The notes under the pieces were generated by a model. It saw only the letters and a list, made by a program, of their open reading frames with translations, did no database searches and was not told the origin of the DNA. A program made the translations under genes and the position numbers. From positions 756,847 to 820,846 of the forward strand of contig VWZS01000638.1 in NCBI GenBank assembly GCA_013397075.1: a DNA stretch of 64,000 nucleotides. The letters run 5' to 3'. The stretch is from Rhabdornis inornatus (taxonomy: Eukaryota; Chordata; Aves; Passeriformes; Rhabdornithidae). Shown in pieces: positions 46,327 through 60,067 of this stretch. How positions within the stretch are numbered: the first letter of the stretch is position 1; each line of letters begins with the position of its first letter.

Positions 46327-48856
46327 AGGAAATAAGTACAGAACATTTCGTCCATTGAGCCAGCCCAAGTCAGATATAAATACATAAAGAATGAGCAAGG
46401 AAGTCTCTTCCGTAAAGGGAAGCTATTTTTGATTTAGGCAGGGCCCTTTCCAGACTGAATAAACTTGCAACATCTATATTACTTCCCTTTTTTCTCTAAT
46501 TGGTAAAACTAATCCTGTAGATTATCTCTGCCTCTGAGCTTCTCTCACATCCTACACTCGCCTTCTTTTTCTCCAAGTTTTTACACATAGTGATACCAAT
46601 TTTGACCTCAGCAGCCACTCAAGACCCTCTTGCTCCAGGGTGGTTGTTCCCACTCCTCCCCAGTACCCGTGGTGGCCTCCACAGGAACTGTGCCACTGCA
46701 TCCCTGCACAGAGGTGCTGCCTAGGAAGTGGCCCATCACAGCATGCCCACCTTCCTGCAGTGCTGGTGGAGGAACACAAGACACTCACTGTCACTGCTAT
46801 GGCATGGGATGGGAGAAGATAAACCAGCCAGGAACAGTCTGTTCACTCTGCAGCCCACGTCTGCCCCAGCCCCAGCTGTCCCTCCTGACCCCCAGGGATC
46901 ACGATGTGACCAACAGAGCTGAGCAAGCAAAGGTGCCATGAAGAGTGGGTGCTCATCCCAGAGTGAAATGCCTGCAGGAAAAGCAAGTGAAAACCAGTGA
47001 AAGCAAGCAGAGTCACACCCCAGCTGTGTGGGCAGCTGCTCCAGCTGCGATGGCCTGCACTCTTAAGCGCTCCTTTTCTTGAGTCAGAAATGTGAATTGA
47101 AGGGGAAAAAATCCCAAAGACTCAAGAATAAGGAGTGGCTGAAATTCAGCATGGCAGACAGTAACTGCACTGACAAGAGCAGCGTGAACACTCACCTGTA
47201 TTCTACTATTAATGGAATAAATTAATAGGAACTGCAGATGTGAAAAGCCTTGCCTTGAATTAGAAGATGCCTAATCCAAATTCAGTGTGGATTTACACTT
47301 ACCACAGTCACACTGCCTTCAACAAAACTAATGGATATACAAGGCAAAGGAAACGACCTTCCCCTTTGGTGCAAATATGCCCTTTTCTGACGTTTAACTT
47401 TTCAGCATTATCTCTAAAGTGCTCTGGGAATTTTCCAAATACAGATTCACTTCATGCAGCAAACACCCATTCCCTACTTGTGCTCTTCCTGAAGTTGGAT
47501 GTTAAAGCTTGTATTGCTTTGTAGTTTACGCCACTACAACACACCAGAAATTATTTGGAGCATACAAGCTATTAATTACCTGCCCTTACACATAGGCAAA
47601 ATAAAAAAAAAAATCAATGGTATATGATTATTTCTTTCAGGTTAGTCCTCAAGTGAAGCGTTTCATCTGAAAAAATTCTCTAAATATTTAAAGTATTTAG
47701 TACATATACAAAATATTTTAACTTTATATTATCCATTTAGCTTCTTGAGTCAGAGAACTAGGCAGCCAGTTAGAAACTGGAATGCCTTGAGTCTGAACTA
47801 CCAACACCTTTTAAAAACTGTATGTGGAAATATTTTTTAAAAACCCTGGCCATAACATACAGTTTTCCAGAAGTTATCTCAGCCTAGGGGTGGTGATCTG
47901 CTATTATAGAAAGTTTCTTGGACTTCTGAATTACTGTATTGTTTAAGGAAGGTACAAATCCCGAAATCTTATGCACAAAATCCCCATTTTCAGAGTAGCA
48001 GGGAGAAAGGAGAACGAAAGATCCCTAGTGGGATTTTTTTATGTTTAATAAGTCACTGGCAATCTCTTCATGATCCAGGTCATGGCAATCCAGCTTGTCT
48101 CTCCCTCTCCAGGACTTCAGGGGCTGGCTGCAGCTCTCTATGCCACAGTGCCATCCCTCAAAGCCACTACAGCCCGTTCTGTTTTTCTCTTCTGGGTTTT
48201 AATCCGTGTGTTGCCTGGTATGGCCAGTGCACAGATGAAGTAACACCCTGTTGTTCATCCAAACTCCTCCTTCCCAACTGGTTGCAACTGCGGGGTGGTT
48301 TTGTCCCTCCTGGGTGCCCGTGGTTTCTGTGTTTCACTGCTTTGGTCTCTTCAATTCCTTCTTATTGCAAGCAATCTCTGAGAGAAGCAGCAAGTGCAGG
48401 GGTGAGCGTGCAGGGAGGCAGTGCAGGGTTTGGCACTTGCAAACAAGGAGGTTTGAAGAAAAGAATGGAACAGGCATGATCTTGTGCTTCTCTCCTGCAC
48501 CAGGGCTTTGTCTTGCACCTGGCTACCCCACCATGAGGGATTCCTGGCACAGGGGTTATCACCTTCTCCCCTGTTTCTTCCCACTTTCTTCCCTCAATGG
48601 ATGCTGAGGATTTTAAGAATCTGAAAGACTCTGGGTAGCTGTGCACTGAGCAAGGATGCTCACCTGGGCAGCTTCCCACTCACCAGGGCCAGGGCTGGCA
48701 AATAATACACACCACCCCAAACCCCTTTTTGCAGGAGATATCCCAGGGCCTGCTCAAAGCAAAAAGTGTAGCAAAAACATTGACCCTGGGACATCCCCAA
48801 TGCAAAGGGAGATTGGCCTATAAAACTTAGAAAAGCAGAACCTCCCCCCCCCAAAC

Positions 48857-48876
48857 CCAACCAACCAACCAACCAA
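48857..48876. repeat. CCAA tetranucleotide repeat, five units, after a C-run
   Basis: Five CCAA units follow a C9 stretch and are followed by an A-run. It is low-complexity sequence. Confidence 0.9.
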
Positions 48877-49309
48877 AAAAACCATTCCCTGCACTTCCTC
48901 AGCAGCTCCTTTTCAGACCTCAGGAAAATTTTGAAAGCAGATTTTCCAAGAGCTATTATTTCAGTGAACCTGAACCACAAATAACTCCACAGCTGTTGCA
49001 GTGGAGATACATGGATTTAAATCAAGAGAGAAGCAATTTCTCTAACTTCCATATCATGGAGAGTCAGAGAGGTATTCTTGTCCCACTCAGGCTGTTCCTG
49101 CAGGTTTTCTCCCAGGAAAGGATAACCCAAAAAGTCACATGCTGATCACCAAAATCATGAGATTATAACTTTTTTTTAAGGAACATACTCAGTTTTTTTA
49201 TATCTAGCTTGTTTTCAAACTCATTTTTGCAGTAAAACTGAGATCCAGAAATGCTTCACTGTTTAAAGTTAAAACCCAGATTCTCTCAGGTACGCAGAAT
49301 GTCATACCT

Positions 49310-49366
49310 GGAAAAAAAAAAAAACAAAAAAGAAAAAACCCAACAAAACAAAACAACAAAAAGCAG
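49310..49366. repeat. A-rich low-complexity tract
   Basis: This is an A13 run followed by interspersed caaaaaag and caaaac units. The pre-mRNA would carry a U-rich stretch here. Confidence 0.9.
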
Positions 49367-51009
49367 ATTATAAGACTTGATGAAAACATTAACTAACAAT
49401 AGAGTACATCTACACCAGTGTTTCAGTTGGGCATTTTCAAGGCAAACCTCTCAGTTGCTCCCACTGCAAAGTGGTCTCAGAGTGCACAAACGAGCATTCA
49501 CCCACTGAACAAGACCTATCCAAATCAGCCATGCCTCAGAATGTCCCAGACATGGCTGTTGGGTTCTTGACAAAGGATTTGCTCTCCAAACCATCTCCCA
49601 ACTGGCCACATTGATTGCTGAGGCACACAGAGCCATGCACTCGGGGGGGTCCCACACATGTTCCTTGTTCCCTGCTGTCATCCATTGGGAGTAACTTTAT
49701 GTTTCACATCTCTGTGCCTGTATCCAGAACAGTGCAAATTTTATTGTGCATCCCTTTACACGGCAGAACAAAAGCATGGGCCTGATTTATCACATGATCC
49801 TTCATGAAGCCCATGAAAGGATTAAGAAAATTAATTGGAAGGGTTAATACACATCTGTAACAGGCTATCCTGGTTACGACATTTAGCTTCCCTGCCACAA
49901 ACAAGTTATCCAGTCTTTTCTCTAGAGCAGAGATAAATGTCAACAGATATCAACAATCACGTATTATAAGTATGCAATGCATAATTTTTTTTCTCCTGCT
50001 GTTTTGAAGCACTACTGCTTTAGATGACAGGCATGAAATACTTAGAAACTTTTGGAATAAGATGTTCTGAATCCTCCCCAACTTTCAATAACTTGCAAAT
50101 TGTGCTGTCACCCACAGGACAGCACCAGAAAGGTGCCTGTGCCAAGCAGCAACAGCCAAAAATCAGTTCCACTTCCACTGCACCAAGCAGGTACCACTTC
50201 CCACGAAGCAGGCGCTGGAGCGTTGGGTGTCAATTTGTTCTACTCAGACAGTGGGGTATTAAATGCAAAATAATGCAAAAGAAAATTTGCAGAAAAATCA
50301 TCCAAGTTCAATAAAATCTTACAGAGAGTTCTCAGTCAAAATGACGCTGGCTTCTCTCACTGTCTGAGAAAGCATGTAGAGCTCACACAGGATATGCTTC
50401 CATAGAGGAAGGCAGGATCTGCTCTACAGTAAGCACACATGTGCTAGATAGCTGTTGTTTACTAGGTCATGTTGATTTTGCTTTCAGCTATGTTTTCTTA
50501 GGCACCCACGTCTCTGCATGTAGGAGTGCCTTAGAAATTACAAAATATTACTCCCACTCAACATGCACTAGTGTGTGTATACATTAGGTCTGTGTGTACA
50601 TAGCTACAGAGATGCCCACCACAAACAAACATTTGCATCCACGAGCTTTCAGAAAAATAAAGGTATTTTTCCATTCCTTCACAGGGAAGGACTGCACTCA
50701 AACAGAGCAAGAGCTACATCCTCACCGCTTTCATCCACTCCCCTCATCCCAAAAGTACTTTGGGATCCCAATTCCTCTGTGCCTCACTTCCAAAGGGACC
50801 ACACTCAGCACAGCTCTGCTGGCCACCTCCCTCCTGGGGCAGATGGAGGAGCAGAAGGGGCTCCTGCTCCGCTGAAAGCCTTTCCCTGCAATGCAACTCA
50901 CTTGCAACTCAGCATTTCCCCACAGAGGGGCCTCCAAATGCGGATAATTTCACTCTTCTCCTTCCCTGCCTCTGAAGCATCCCTTCTGCTAGCCGTGGAA
51001 AAGCCCGGT

Positions 51010-51290
51010 TTCTTGGAAAGCAGCAGATTCTTGCTTAAGATAGGAATTCCTGTTACGGAAGCTGATCCCAATCAAGCCCTTCCCTTCTGCCTCGACCTCC
51101 ACCCCAGTTTAGGAAATTCACCTTCCTGGAAATGCCTTGGCTATAAATACAGCCCTCAGAACAGCCTGTGACATTTTCCCCTTTACTACACAAACTTTCC
51201 ACTCGCCGAAATCATCCCAGCACAGGATACAAACCGGGGAGAGCCGCGCTTCCCCGGAGCAGCGGCGCGGGTGGCAGCAGGCAATCTGCA
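51010..51290 (+). promoter_or_regulatory. Candidate intronic regulatory patch: TTCNNNGAA sites, TATA box, CpG cluster
   Basis: On the plus strand in order: TTCTTGGAA (51010-51018), the palindrome AGGAATTCCT (51042-51051), TTCCTGGAA (51123-51131), TATAAATA (51142-51149), then about nine CpGs between 51200 and 51275. The two TTCNNNGAA palindromes fit STAT-type sites. A TATA box about 60 bp upstream of a CpG-dense stretch could mark an antisense promoter or an enhancer. No transcript or open frame supports a gene, so the function is inferred. Confidence 0.35.
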
Positions 51291-51291
51291 C

Positions 51292-51349
51292 CCATCCATC
51301 CATCCATCCATCCATCCATCCATCCATCCATCCATCCATCCATCCATCC
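51292..51349. repeat. CCAT microsatellite, about 14 units
   Basis: A perfect (CCAT)n array without interruption lies directly next to the CpG-rich patch. It creates spurious open frames encoding repeated HPSI or WMDG motifs on the two strands, which are not genes. Confidence 0.97.
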
Positions 51350-54300
51350 CATGGGCACAGCTTCAGCCTGCAGCCACCCCTGCATGTGGATCTGTAACCC
51401 ATCCAAAGGATCCAGCCCCCTGTGCTCGTCCCTTGGCCCTCCCTGCTCCCCACCTTGCTGTCACACGGGTTTCTTTCGTTTTGTCAGCGACGGCTTTTGC
51501 TGGAGCCACGCAGCAGAAGTTATTAATGCTGCTTTGGTACAGGGAAAATCTCATTAACGTCAGCAAAAGGAGGAAGACTTCTGAAAAGCTCCCAGCTAAT
51601 TTGCTTTCTTTTAATTTCTTGCAATTACAGTAAGCAGCATAACGCTCTCCCAATAAATGAGTCTTTAGCATTGTGGCAGTCTTCTCCCCAATCAATTCTT
51701 GCTCAAACTTTTAACCCTTTGCTGGATTGCTGGAGACCAGAAATAACTATGACATGCACCTTCCCAGAAAAAATGGTTTTTAGACATTTCCAGTAATTTC
51801 TCCACATGGTGGAAAATCCCTGTTTTGGCTGCGCCTTTTTTTTTTTCCTTTTCAATTTTTTGTTTTGCAGCCATCACAGCAGTACCAAGCTGGTACTTCC
51901 CACATCCTTTGCTTGGTCTAAATTCAGTTTCTCTTACAGTAAACACAGCTCCTAAAGGCTGCAATCCAGTTCTTTTCTGAAAAGAGGTTCAGTGTAGCAT
52001 ATCCCACACACTGGCTGATTTTTAAAACTCGCTGTGTGATCTATTTTCCCTTACTGCTTTGAAAAGTTGAAAAGCAACAATTCTATTTCAGATTGCAGCT
52101 TATTATTTTTACTCCACTGCAAAAAAATAAAATTAAAATTTAAAAAAATGAATAATGTTGAAGAATGTTTAAGCATACAGTCTGGAGTGTAGTAAGAGGA
52201 TAAGGGTTTGGTTTGCTTTGTAAAAAAAGAATAAACCACAAAAAATGTTACAATAAAGCCAAACCTGAAATTTCATCTAGTTCATTTCATTCACAGTGGT
52301 AGGTTTCCAATTAGAATGGAAGAAAAAGGTAGGGTTGTTGTTGTTGGGGGTTTTTCTCATTAAAAAATTTGATGAAGTGGAATTTTAGTGGAAAATCACA
52401 TTCTGATTAGCCTTATATGACATCACTTACGCACATCAAAACAAGTTAGAGAAGACCAAACACTATTATTACTATTATTTGATGGCTCTTTCAGTCAATA
52501 CTTTTTTTTTTTTTTCTAATTCTCAGCTGTGGATTCATCAAAGAAACTTAGCTTTTCATTTTAATTAAGTTTCTAATCATAAAGGCTCCAACTCAATAAA
52601 TCCCAACCTGAAATAAAGAAGAATGTGTTGTTATTTTTTCCCTTACACACAGACTGGCCAACATATTTCACTCATTCCTGTACTAGCACACATGGCAGCT
52701 GGGACAGCAGGAGTGCCTGGGAAGGACCAGAACTCCTGCTTGGACATTTAGAAGTCTCTGCCTGGGTCTAACCATTGTCCAGCCCTCCCAGCAGAGTACA
52801 CTGCTGTCACTGGAGAAAAGCAGCAAGAGAAGATTCTTGCCCCCATAATTAACAAAGGCCTCTCCGCAATAAAAATGACCTGTCTGTCCTAGGGACTTCA
52901 CAAAGGAAGGGGAAAAAGCACACCCTGGGACATTCTAGAATACACTGAGTTTTTTGCAGAGTTAATCAGCACACCAGCACATACGCAAAAAACCCCACTG
53001 TATTGATTAAAATTAACATTACATGTGGAAATTAGGTGCTTAACAAATTGCTATATGACTGGACCCTTTGCTGAACACATTTCAGACAAGAGAAGCTTCT
53101 TGCATTCATTTGCAAAGTTGCAGAAAACCCCACTCCTGCCAACATTTGAAAATAAATAAGTAGTACCTTTGTTGTCTGTGGAAAGAAAGTAAGCCAATAA
53201 AGACACATTTTTAGCTTCTTTTAAACACTATTTAGTGATCACCAAGTTTCTTGCATGGATAGAACTGTAATTGCACAGTGAGAAAGGGGGTCCGCCAGTG
53301 CACACACACAAGCACGAAGCCCTGCATGAGAAACGAGTCGTGCATCATTTATAGCTGCTCTGTGTACTTCATAATGTATGCATGGATGAGCTATACTGAG
53401 TGCAGGATACTTAAACTGTCTCATTTGTCCAGGCCACTCACAATCACACAATTAAAGGATGGCCATAAAGAAATCCTCACTCAAACAGAGAACAGAAGGA
53501 GAAGATTAATTTTCTTGTTTTGTTAGAAACATGCCCCCCCCCAGCCCTATTTACAAGTGAAATCCAGGAGTGACAGGGATTTACAGTATTTAAAACAAAA
53601 AACAATCAAGAAATTAGAAGTGGGTCAGGAAAAGCAAAGTCAGAGGATTTCACTGGACAAATCCCAGGGTTGTCACCCCAGCAAAAGTTGCTGTCAGGAA
53701 CACCAGTTTAAGTTTTCCTCCTGTTTGTGGAGATATGAAGACATTAGAAACACAAATCTTCCTTTCAACTCATCACTACTGCAGCATTTTAAAATGAACT
53801 CTTATTTCATCTTGAAAACACAGAACACTGAACAAACATTTTTGGTGGTGCACTCACTAGAAGGTCCCTTCTTGCCACCCCTTTCTGTTGAGGACCCAGA
53901 GCTCCTCAGCTGCCAGGAGCATTAGAAAACCCATTCTGTCATACAGCCAGAAATTTCTGCTCTCACTCAAAACACTGAGCTCGCTGTGCTCCCAACAAAG
54001 CCGTGTTTAAAACAAGCATTGGCATGTGTGTTTATGTGAGATGACTGAATGGCCCTGCAGGTTGATAAAAGGTTCTGGAGTCCTTCACATACAACTAAAG
54101 TCGTCAGTTTGAACCCAACCTGTGTCAGTGGTGTCTGGAACTGGCTGCAGCAGGAAGACTGCTCTGTTCCATCTCACAGAGTCAGTAGCATCACTCTGTG
54201 CCCTGGAAGACAAATACACATTTTGGGGTGCTCTGCACAGTCAGGACAACACTGGTGGCATGGATTGTGATACACCCTCCACAGCTAAGTTTTAATTGAA

Positions 54301-57300
54301 AATATTCTCCACATTACCAGTACCTACAATCCCATGAATCATCTACCACAGCCTCATGATCTTATGGATGACACTTCAGTCTCCATGAGAACATGCTGGA
54401 AGAACCCATTCCTTCCATATCATGCAATAAAATCCTAATACTGCTAAATTTGAATATAATACCTGAAGAAGTAGTAAATATGAAAACCCAAAACCAATAC
54501 CATCCATTTGGAATCTGCCCTTCCTTCCATCTCCCAAGGCCATGACCAATCCTTCCAGTCAACTTTCCCACAACAACTCAGTATTTGTACACTCAGTCTT
54601 CCACAAAGGACAGACATAGATACATAAATTTCCCATCCTGTTTGTTTGTATATAAATGCTTAGCCTGAAGGAAGCAAAGCCCTATTTTGCCCAAAACTCA
54701 CTTCTGACAGTGAAGGTCCAATCAGGCTACAGTTGGAGAACCCCAAAAGATGTGGCAAAACCAATTGTAAAGTCATACTGAAATAAAACATGCTTTGGAT
54801 TAAACGTCATTTTACTGGGATCTTCAAACCTCCTATGGCCACCCAAACTGGTCTGGTTTCAGCCCATTTTAACAGCCTCACACTGACCACTTCAAAACTC
54901 TTATTAACCTGGTGAAAAAGTACACCCAAGGCTTTACTTTCTAAACAGAACCAAGCTGCATGCCAGCCTCTACCAAAATGACAGAAATAAAGAGTGATCC
55001 TCCCTGTGTGAACTACAGGCTTTACCCCAGCCTCGCTGAGGTGGCAAACCCTGCTGGCTTGCTCCCGTTCACACAGACCTGCACATGCTCAATAACACCA
55101 TTGATTTTGTTTGTGCAGGCAGAGAGAATCCAATTTTAAAAAGCCACATTGATTCCCACCCATTAAAAACAGAGCAAGCTGCAGCATTTGCTAAATGGAT
55201 AGAAAAAGACTGAGGTCAGGATGGAGGGGTGGGAATAATGTCATTATGCTGAGCTCATTCTGAAGGACAGAGAATTACAAAAACAGACAATAAAATAGTA
55301 ACCATTTGACTTTTTATTATTTGCTGTAGTTTCTAAATTACAAAAAAAGCGAGTCAACAGCCAGGGAGTGCCTGGGCACAATGACAAGGGATGCACAACG
55401 GAAGGCATCCTGGAGCATGGAGCACTGATTAGTTGCATTTGGAGCATGAAGACACACACGCACACAGCAAAAGAGGGCACAGACACAGGGACTGAGAGAG
55501 AAGCCCTGTGACTATCTGCGAGGACCCTGTCTGCTTTTCAGTTCTTTGTTTTAGCACATTAAACAAACAGAGCCATCACACAGGTCACCCAGGACCTTCC
55601 TTCTGCAACTGTGGCCCCAGCTGCACTGCACACAAAAACTATTATTATTCTCTAATGGCTGCACCTTTTTGGACAATGATTCAGTGGTTTTTTTTCCTTC
55701 CTTTTGTGCAGTGCCACTTAGTCTTTTGCTTCATTTTATGTTTTATTTGCACACTCTTGAAATCTTCATGTAGTGACTAAAAATTCATGAGGCAGCCTTC
55801 AGCAGGAGCCCCCGCTTCCCTCCCTCCCCTTTTCCTACCCGTAGCCAGCAGCTGAGGATGTACTGGGCATACATCGGTGCTGCTGCAGCAGCAAGGGGGT
55901 GGGAGAAGCTGCGGATGGGGAGGGACATGGTGCTACAGCCCTGGGGGTGCCTCCTCATCCTGCATCTGGGCTCACAGGCTACAGCCAGTGCTGGGCACCG
56001 AGGCTCACCCATGGCCAGCAGACACATCCTAGAGCAGAGATGCTCTGTGCTCCATGTGCTGGCTGTGCTTCAGCTGCACATCACACTCTGCCCAACCACG
56101 AGCCTGCCCGTGTGCTGCACAGCAGTCATTCATCTCTTCAACTTCAGCTCTACAATGCCAACAGGCAAGTGCTTGCTAGCATTTGTGAGGCTTTCATAAT
56201 TGGTCCCAGCTGGTTAGTTGTAACACGCCTTGTTGTTGATCAACTACCTAGTAACGCTGTCAGACATCCCCTGGTTGCATAAGGAGGGTTAGTATCTTTA
56301 TTAATTACGAGCTGCCACCAGCCTGTTTCACTCTCCGCAGGTAAGAAAGCCTTTAAGCTCCTGGTCAGTCAAGGCCTGGTTGGAAAATCTTGTGCCAGCT
56401 TCAAGCACAGCAAGCTCAGGCTGCAGCCACAGCAGCCTCCTGCCCTTGCTACCACGGTTCCTGCTCCCCTCTGGCTGCCACAGGGGCTGCTGGCAATGCC
56501 AGCTACTTGCCAGCTCTCTGGCCACCAACCCTGGCTCACTGGGAGGCACGTGGGCATGCACAGTCAGAGCATGGCAGGCATTTCAAAGCACTGTGCAGAA
56601 ATGTGCCCCAGTGCCTGGCTACGCTGCCGACCAGCACTGCGACAGCAGCAAATACTATAGCGTGGCACAGCTCCAAAATGCCAGGCAAGGCAAGGCAGGA
56701 TCAAGCAAATCCTGGTGGGCAAGGAAAAACCCAACAATGCGGATCTCTCAAAAGGCAAAACTGTGGAGGAAATATCATGGAAGTGGCCATTTCACAAGAT
56801 ACTTCAGCATACCTGTGGCACTAAAACACTCAGTCAAAGTTTGCAACCATCCCCACTCCCCACAGCCCGCGCTTGCCATGTAATCTGATCTGTGTGATAT
56901 GGCAAGCCTGCCAAAAACCAAACACCGTGCTCTTCTTTCTGCACTGTCACTGGGCTGCTGTTGACAGCCCCCTTACAAAAGCAGTGACTAGAGTTATATC
57001 CTGCACACAGGATTCTTACACAATTTCAAATGTCATTTTGTGGGCAGTAATCAGATCCTGTAGCCCCAGGCTAAGGTAAAAAAAGCTGTGAGTGTGTCTA
57101 GAAGCTAGAACTGAACAGTTGCTCAAAAGCACACACCTTGAACTGGAAATGAACCTCTTCAAATCCCATGTAAGACCAAACCACAGGTTAGGGCTGCAAG
57201 GAGTGCTCTGTTTGGCTATGTCAGCTGTCTAGAACAACTCTAACCTTTGCCATCCTCTGTTTTCATCTGAACCAACCTCTTATATCCTGGGTTTGCTGCT

Positions 57301-59859
57301 GCTTTTTCTCTCTCCAACTTCTACTTTGGCTGCCCCTCAGAGCCTGAGATGGGCATCAAAGTGCTAAGAAAAGATCCTGACAACTTACCTGGGGCAGACA
57401 CTGCTGCACTTCTAGAGCTGCTGGAAAAGCAGCTGGCAATTCCTCCCTTCTCTGATGAGGGGGCTGAACGCTTGGGTTTGTTCAAGGGCCACTCCCCACT
57501 GAAGTGGCACAGGGTGGGGGCTGTCAACTGTATCTTGATGCTTAGCTGCCACACACTGCAGAAGGATCCTTTTTCCAAGACATGAGCTATCCCCCCGTGC
57601 ACACCCAATACCTCCAGCAACCACACACAAACAGCAAATCCACTGCAACACTTCATGCTCATCACTACCATTTCCCATTTGAGCAGCAATTCAACGCATG
57701 CTTTAACATTATCCATGCCTCTGAAAGCCAAGAGGGCCATTCACATAAACTTCATCTTAGTTACTCTTGCTGGATCATAGGTACTGATGCTGGAAGGTAA
57801 TTCTCTAAATCCAATGTAAATGTTTAAAGTTTATTCCCAAAGGATTGATGTAGACATAAACATACAGATTAAAAACAAGCAAGATGTTGGGAGCTTTTTA
57901 CTACCTTCTAAAGTAGCCAGGAACATGGGTATTTTATCTCTCCTTTTGGATCTGCTTTCTTCCAATGGCACAGTTCAGAGACTTCATATAGATCAGAGGC
58001 AGAGTTCAGGCTAGCACTGACAATTTCATTAGAAAAGAAAAAAAGATAGAATTGTGTTTTCTTATGTTCTCTGCCCTTTTATTGCTACTTTCAAAATGAG
58101 GAACAGACCCTACCAAAGTGCTAAGGGCTGAAAACATAACTCTAAATGATACAGGAAACCCAACTTTGTGCCAATCCATTTTTATCCTCTCTTTGTGGCC
58201 ATAACAAAGCTGAGAACAAGAGCTAAACAATGGAGAAAAAAGAATAATTTCGACATAATTTTTTTTTCTGAAAGTAACATCAGCGACAATAACAAGAATC
58301 CATTCAAAAGACAGAATGTTATCTTCCAACACAGTTAACATGCCTTTCTTTCTGTCGCTCATTATATATCTTACACATCAAGCTGTACTTTGACCTCCTC
58401 ACAAAGAATACATTTGGAGCCACCACATCCCTGTACCCATATTGGCATTGCTAAGTGAAATCCAGCCCATAGTGCCATTCTCTTCCCTGCTCCCTCATGC
58501 ACCTGCCAAAAGGAGATAGGTTATCAAATGAGCCTCCAGAAAAGCATTTCTAGAAACAGCAATATGACTACTTCCTGCTCTAGCTTATGCTCATGCAGCC
58601 CTTCAGAATCCAGTCCACTAATTTAACAGGCTAACAACAACACGAGCTGTATTTTTGACAGTTATGGGGGTGAGATCACTTAGATAAGCTTTTATTTCTG
58701 ACACAGGCCATCACCATAACTTCCTTTTACCTACTGAAATCAATATTTCACCATTAACTTTTTAGCACACTAACCAACAAATTCATCTAGCCTCAGCTGA
58801 ACCTGTTTACATTTCAGATTTCATCTGCCCCTCTTAATACTTTTGTGAGCATCAAAGAAATACTCCATTTTTCTCTTGGATGACTATTCTCTGTTTGCAG
58901 TCTCCCACTGGCAAGTAAAACACTCCTAAGACTAAATATATCGAAACTTTTCTTAATTCATCAAATGCTCCTTCCCCCCTAGCCCCCACCTCTCTCTCAG
59001 ATGTTGAGTGCAAAGCTCTGCATGGAAACAACTATTGGAAACACAAATTCTTACCCTGGTGAATCCAAAAAAGGCCATCAGCTTTCCTTCTGTACACCAG
59101 CTGTCACATTAACTTGTGTGCTACCCCTCATTGTCGTATGTACTGTTATACCCTATTACCCTTTTGTTTAAGGACCTCAGCCACAAAAATCTTTGTGCAT
59201 GAGGTGCTGTAAACACAGCCCTGCTTCAGCAAGCACAGCATTCCAGGAGAACAGCACAAGGTAAATGGTACACACACTAACATTTAAACTGGAGGGTACA
59301 GGCAGAAAACATGGTGTTGCTCAGCAGTCTTACCACAAGCCATCCAACCACCCTATGTGCAGCTAAAACAACTCAGTGCTTTACAGCTCCTCCTGATGCC
59401 AAGTTAACTGAAACACTGCTAACTTCCCTGTCTGCCTCTATGTGAGCACAAGCATCAGCTGCTAGAACACAATTCTCCTTATCCTCTAAAGGCTTCAGCT
59501 GGTGACCTACCTGTGCACAGAAGCTGCACAAGTCACTACAGTTATCTGAAAACTGCCCCAAGCCTCTCACAAAGGTAGAAATTCAGCAATGACACTATAA
59601 AACTTTTGGCACTTCTCATGTCTTATCAGGACTGGGGTATTACACTTGCTTTCGAGAACTTCTGCTCCAAATCAACTACAAATGGCAGTGGCTGACAAAA
59701 AGCAAAATAATGACAAAGAGTTAACCCAACTCTTTGAACTGCAGAATTTTCAATTCAGAGTCACTTTATCTAGATTCAGGTCAATTTCCCTACATCTACC
59801 CTGCCTCGCTCCCTGAGCAGAAGCCTCTGGAGACAAACATTAGATTTGGTAATGGGTAG

Positions 59860-59945
59860 AAGTCTGCTACTCTCTGGCTAATGCAAACCAGCAGAATCAG
59901 GGACAGAACCTGGATGTCCACCCTAGTACTGGTCCCATGCAGTCA
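59860..59945 (+). repeat. Possible MIR-type SINE tail
   Basis: The segment gcagaatcagggacagaacc then tggatgtccaccctagtactgg resembles the MIR-tail pattern of a gcagagccagggatagaaccc block followed by aggtctcctgactcccag. Only this block is recognisable. Confidence 0.35.
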
Positions 59946-60049
59946 CAAAAGCAAAATAAAGGTAAAACAAAAAATTAAAGGTAAAGCAAAATGACTCATG
60001 TCTGTGCAAGTAAAACAATGTCTGCAATTATTTTTGTCCTTCAATATGC

Positions 60050-60067
60050 AAAAAAAAAAAAAAAAAA
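60050..60067 (+). repeat. Poly-A tract of 18
   Basis: Eighteen adenines follow caatatgc. It is a homopolymer with no associated gene. Confidence 0.9.

Larger units (their letters stand above)
38421..51000. other. Intronic sequence without genes, third block
   Basis: Besides the listed simple repeats and the possible MIR fragment, no gene is visible. AT-rich stretches at 44970-45080 and 45820-45930 contain several TAAT-core sequences typical of homeodomain binding, but such cores are frequent in AT-rich DNA. Confidence 0.65.

Noticed and set aside
50575..51171. 198-codon plus-strand open frame
   Set aside because: No similarity to a known family and no coding features. It also overlaps the candidate regulatory patch.
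51258..51277. CTCF-like site in gcgcgggtggcagcagg
   Set aside because: Only the GGTGGCAG half matches the consensus. The 5' half has several mismatches, so it is too weak to annotate.
51118..51453. Open frames encoding repeated WMDG or HPSI motifs
   Set aside because: They are translations of the CCAT microsatellite at 51292-51349.
54020..54140. tRNA-like stretch with a cagtttgaacccaacctg segment
   Set aside because: The apparent T-loop has no matching acceptor stem, D-arm or A-box at the correct distance.
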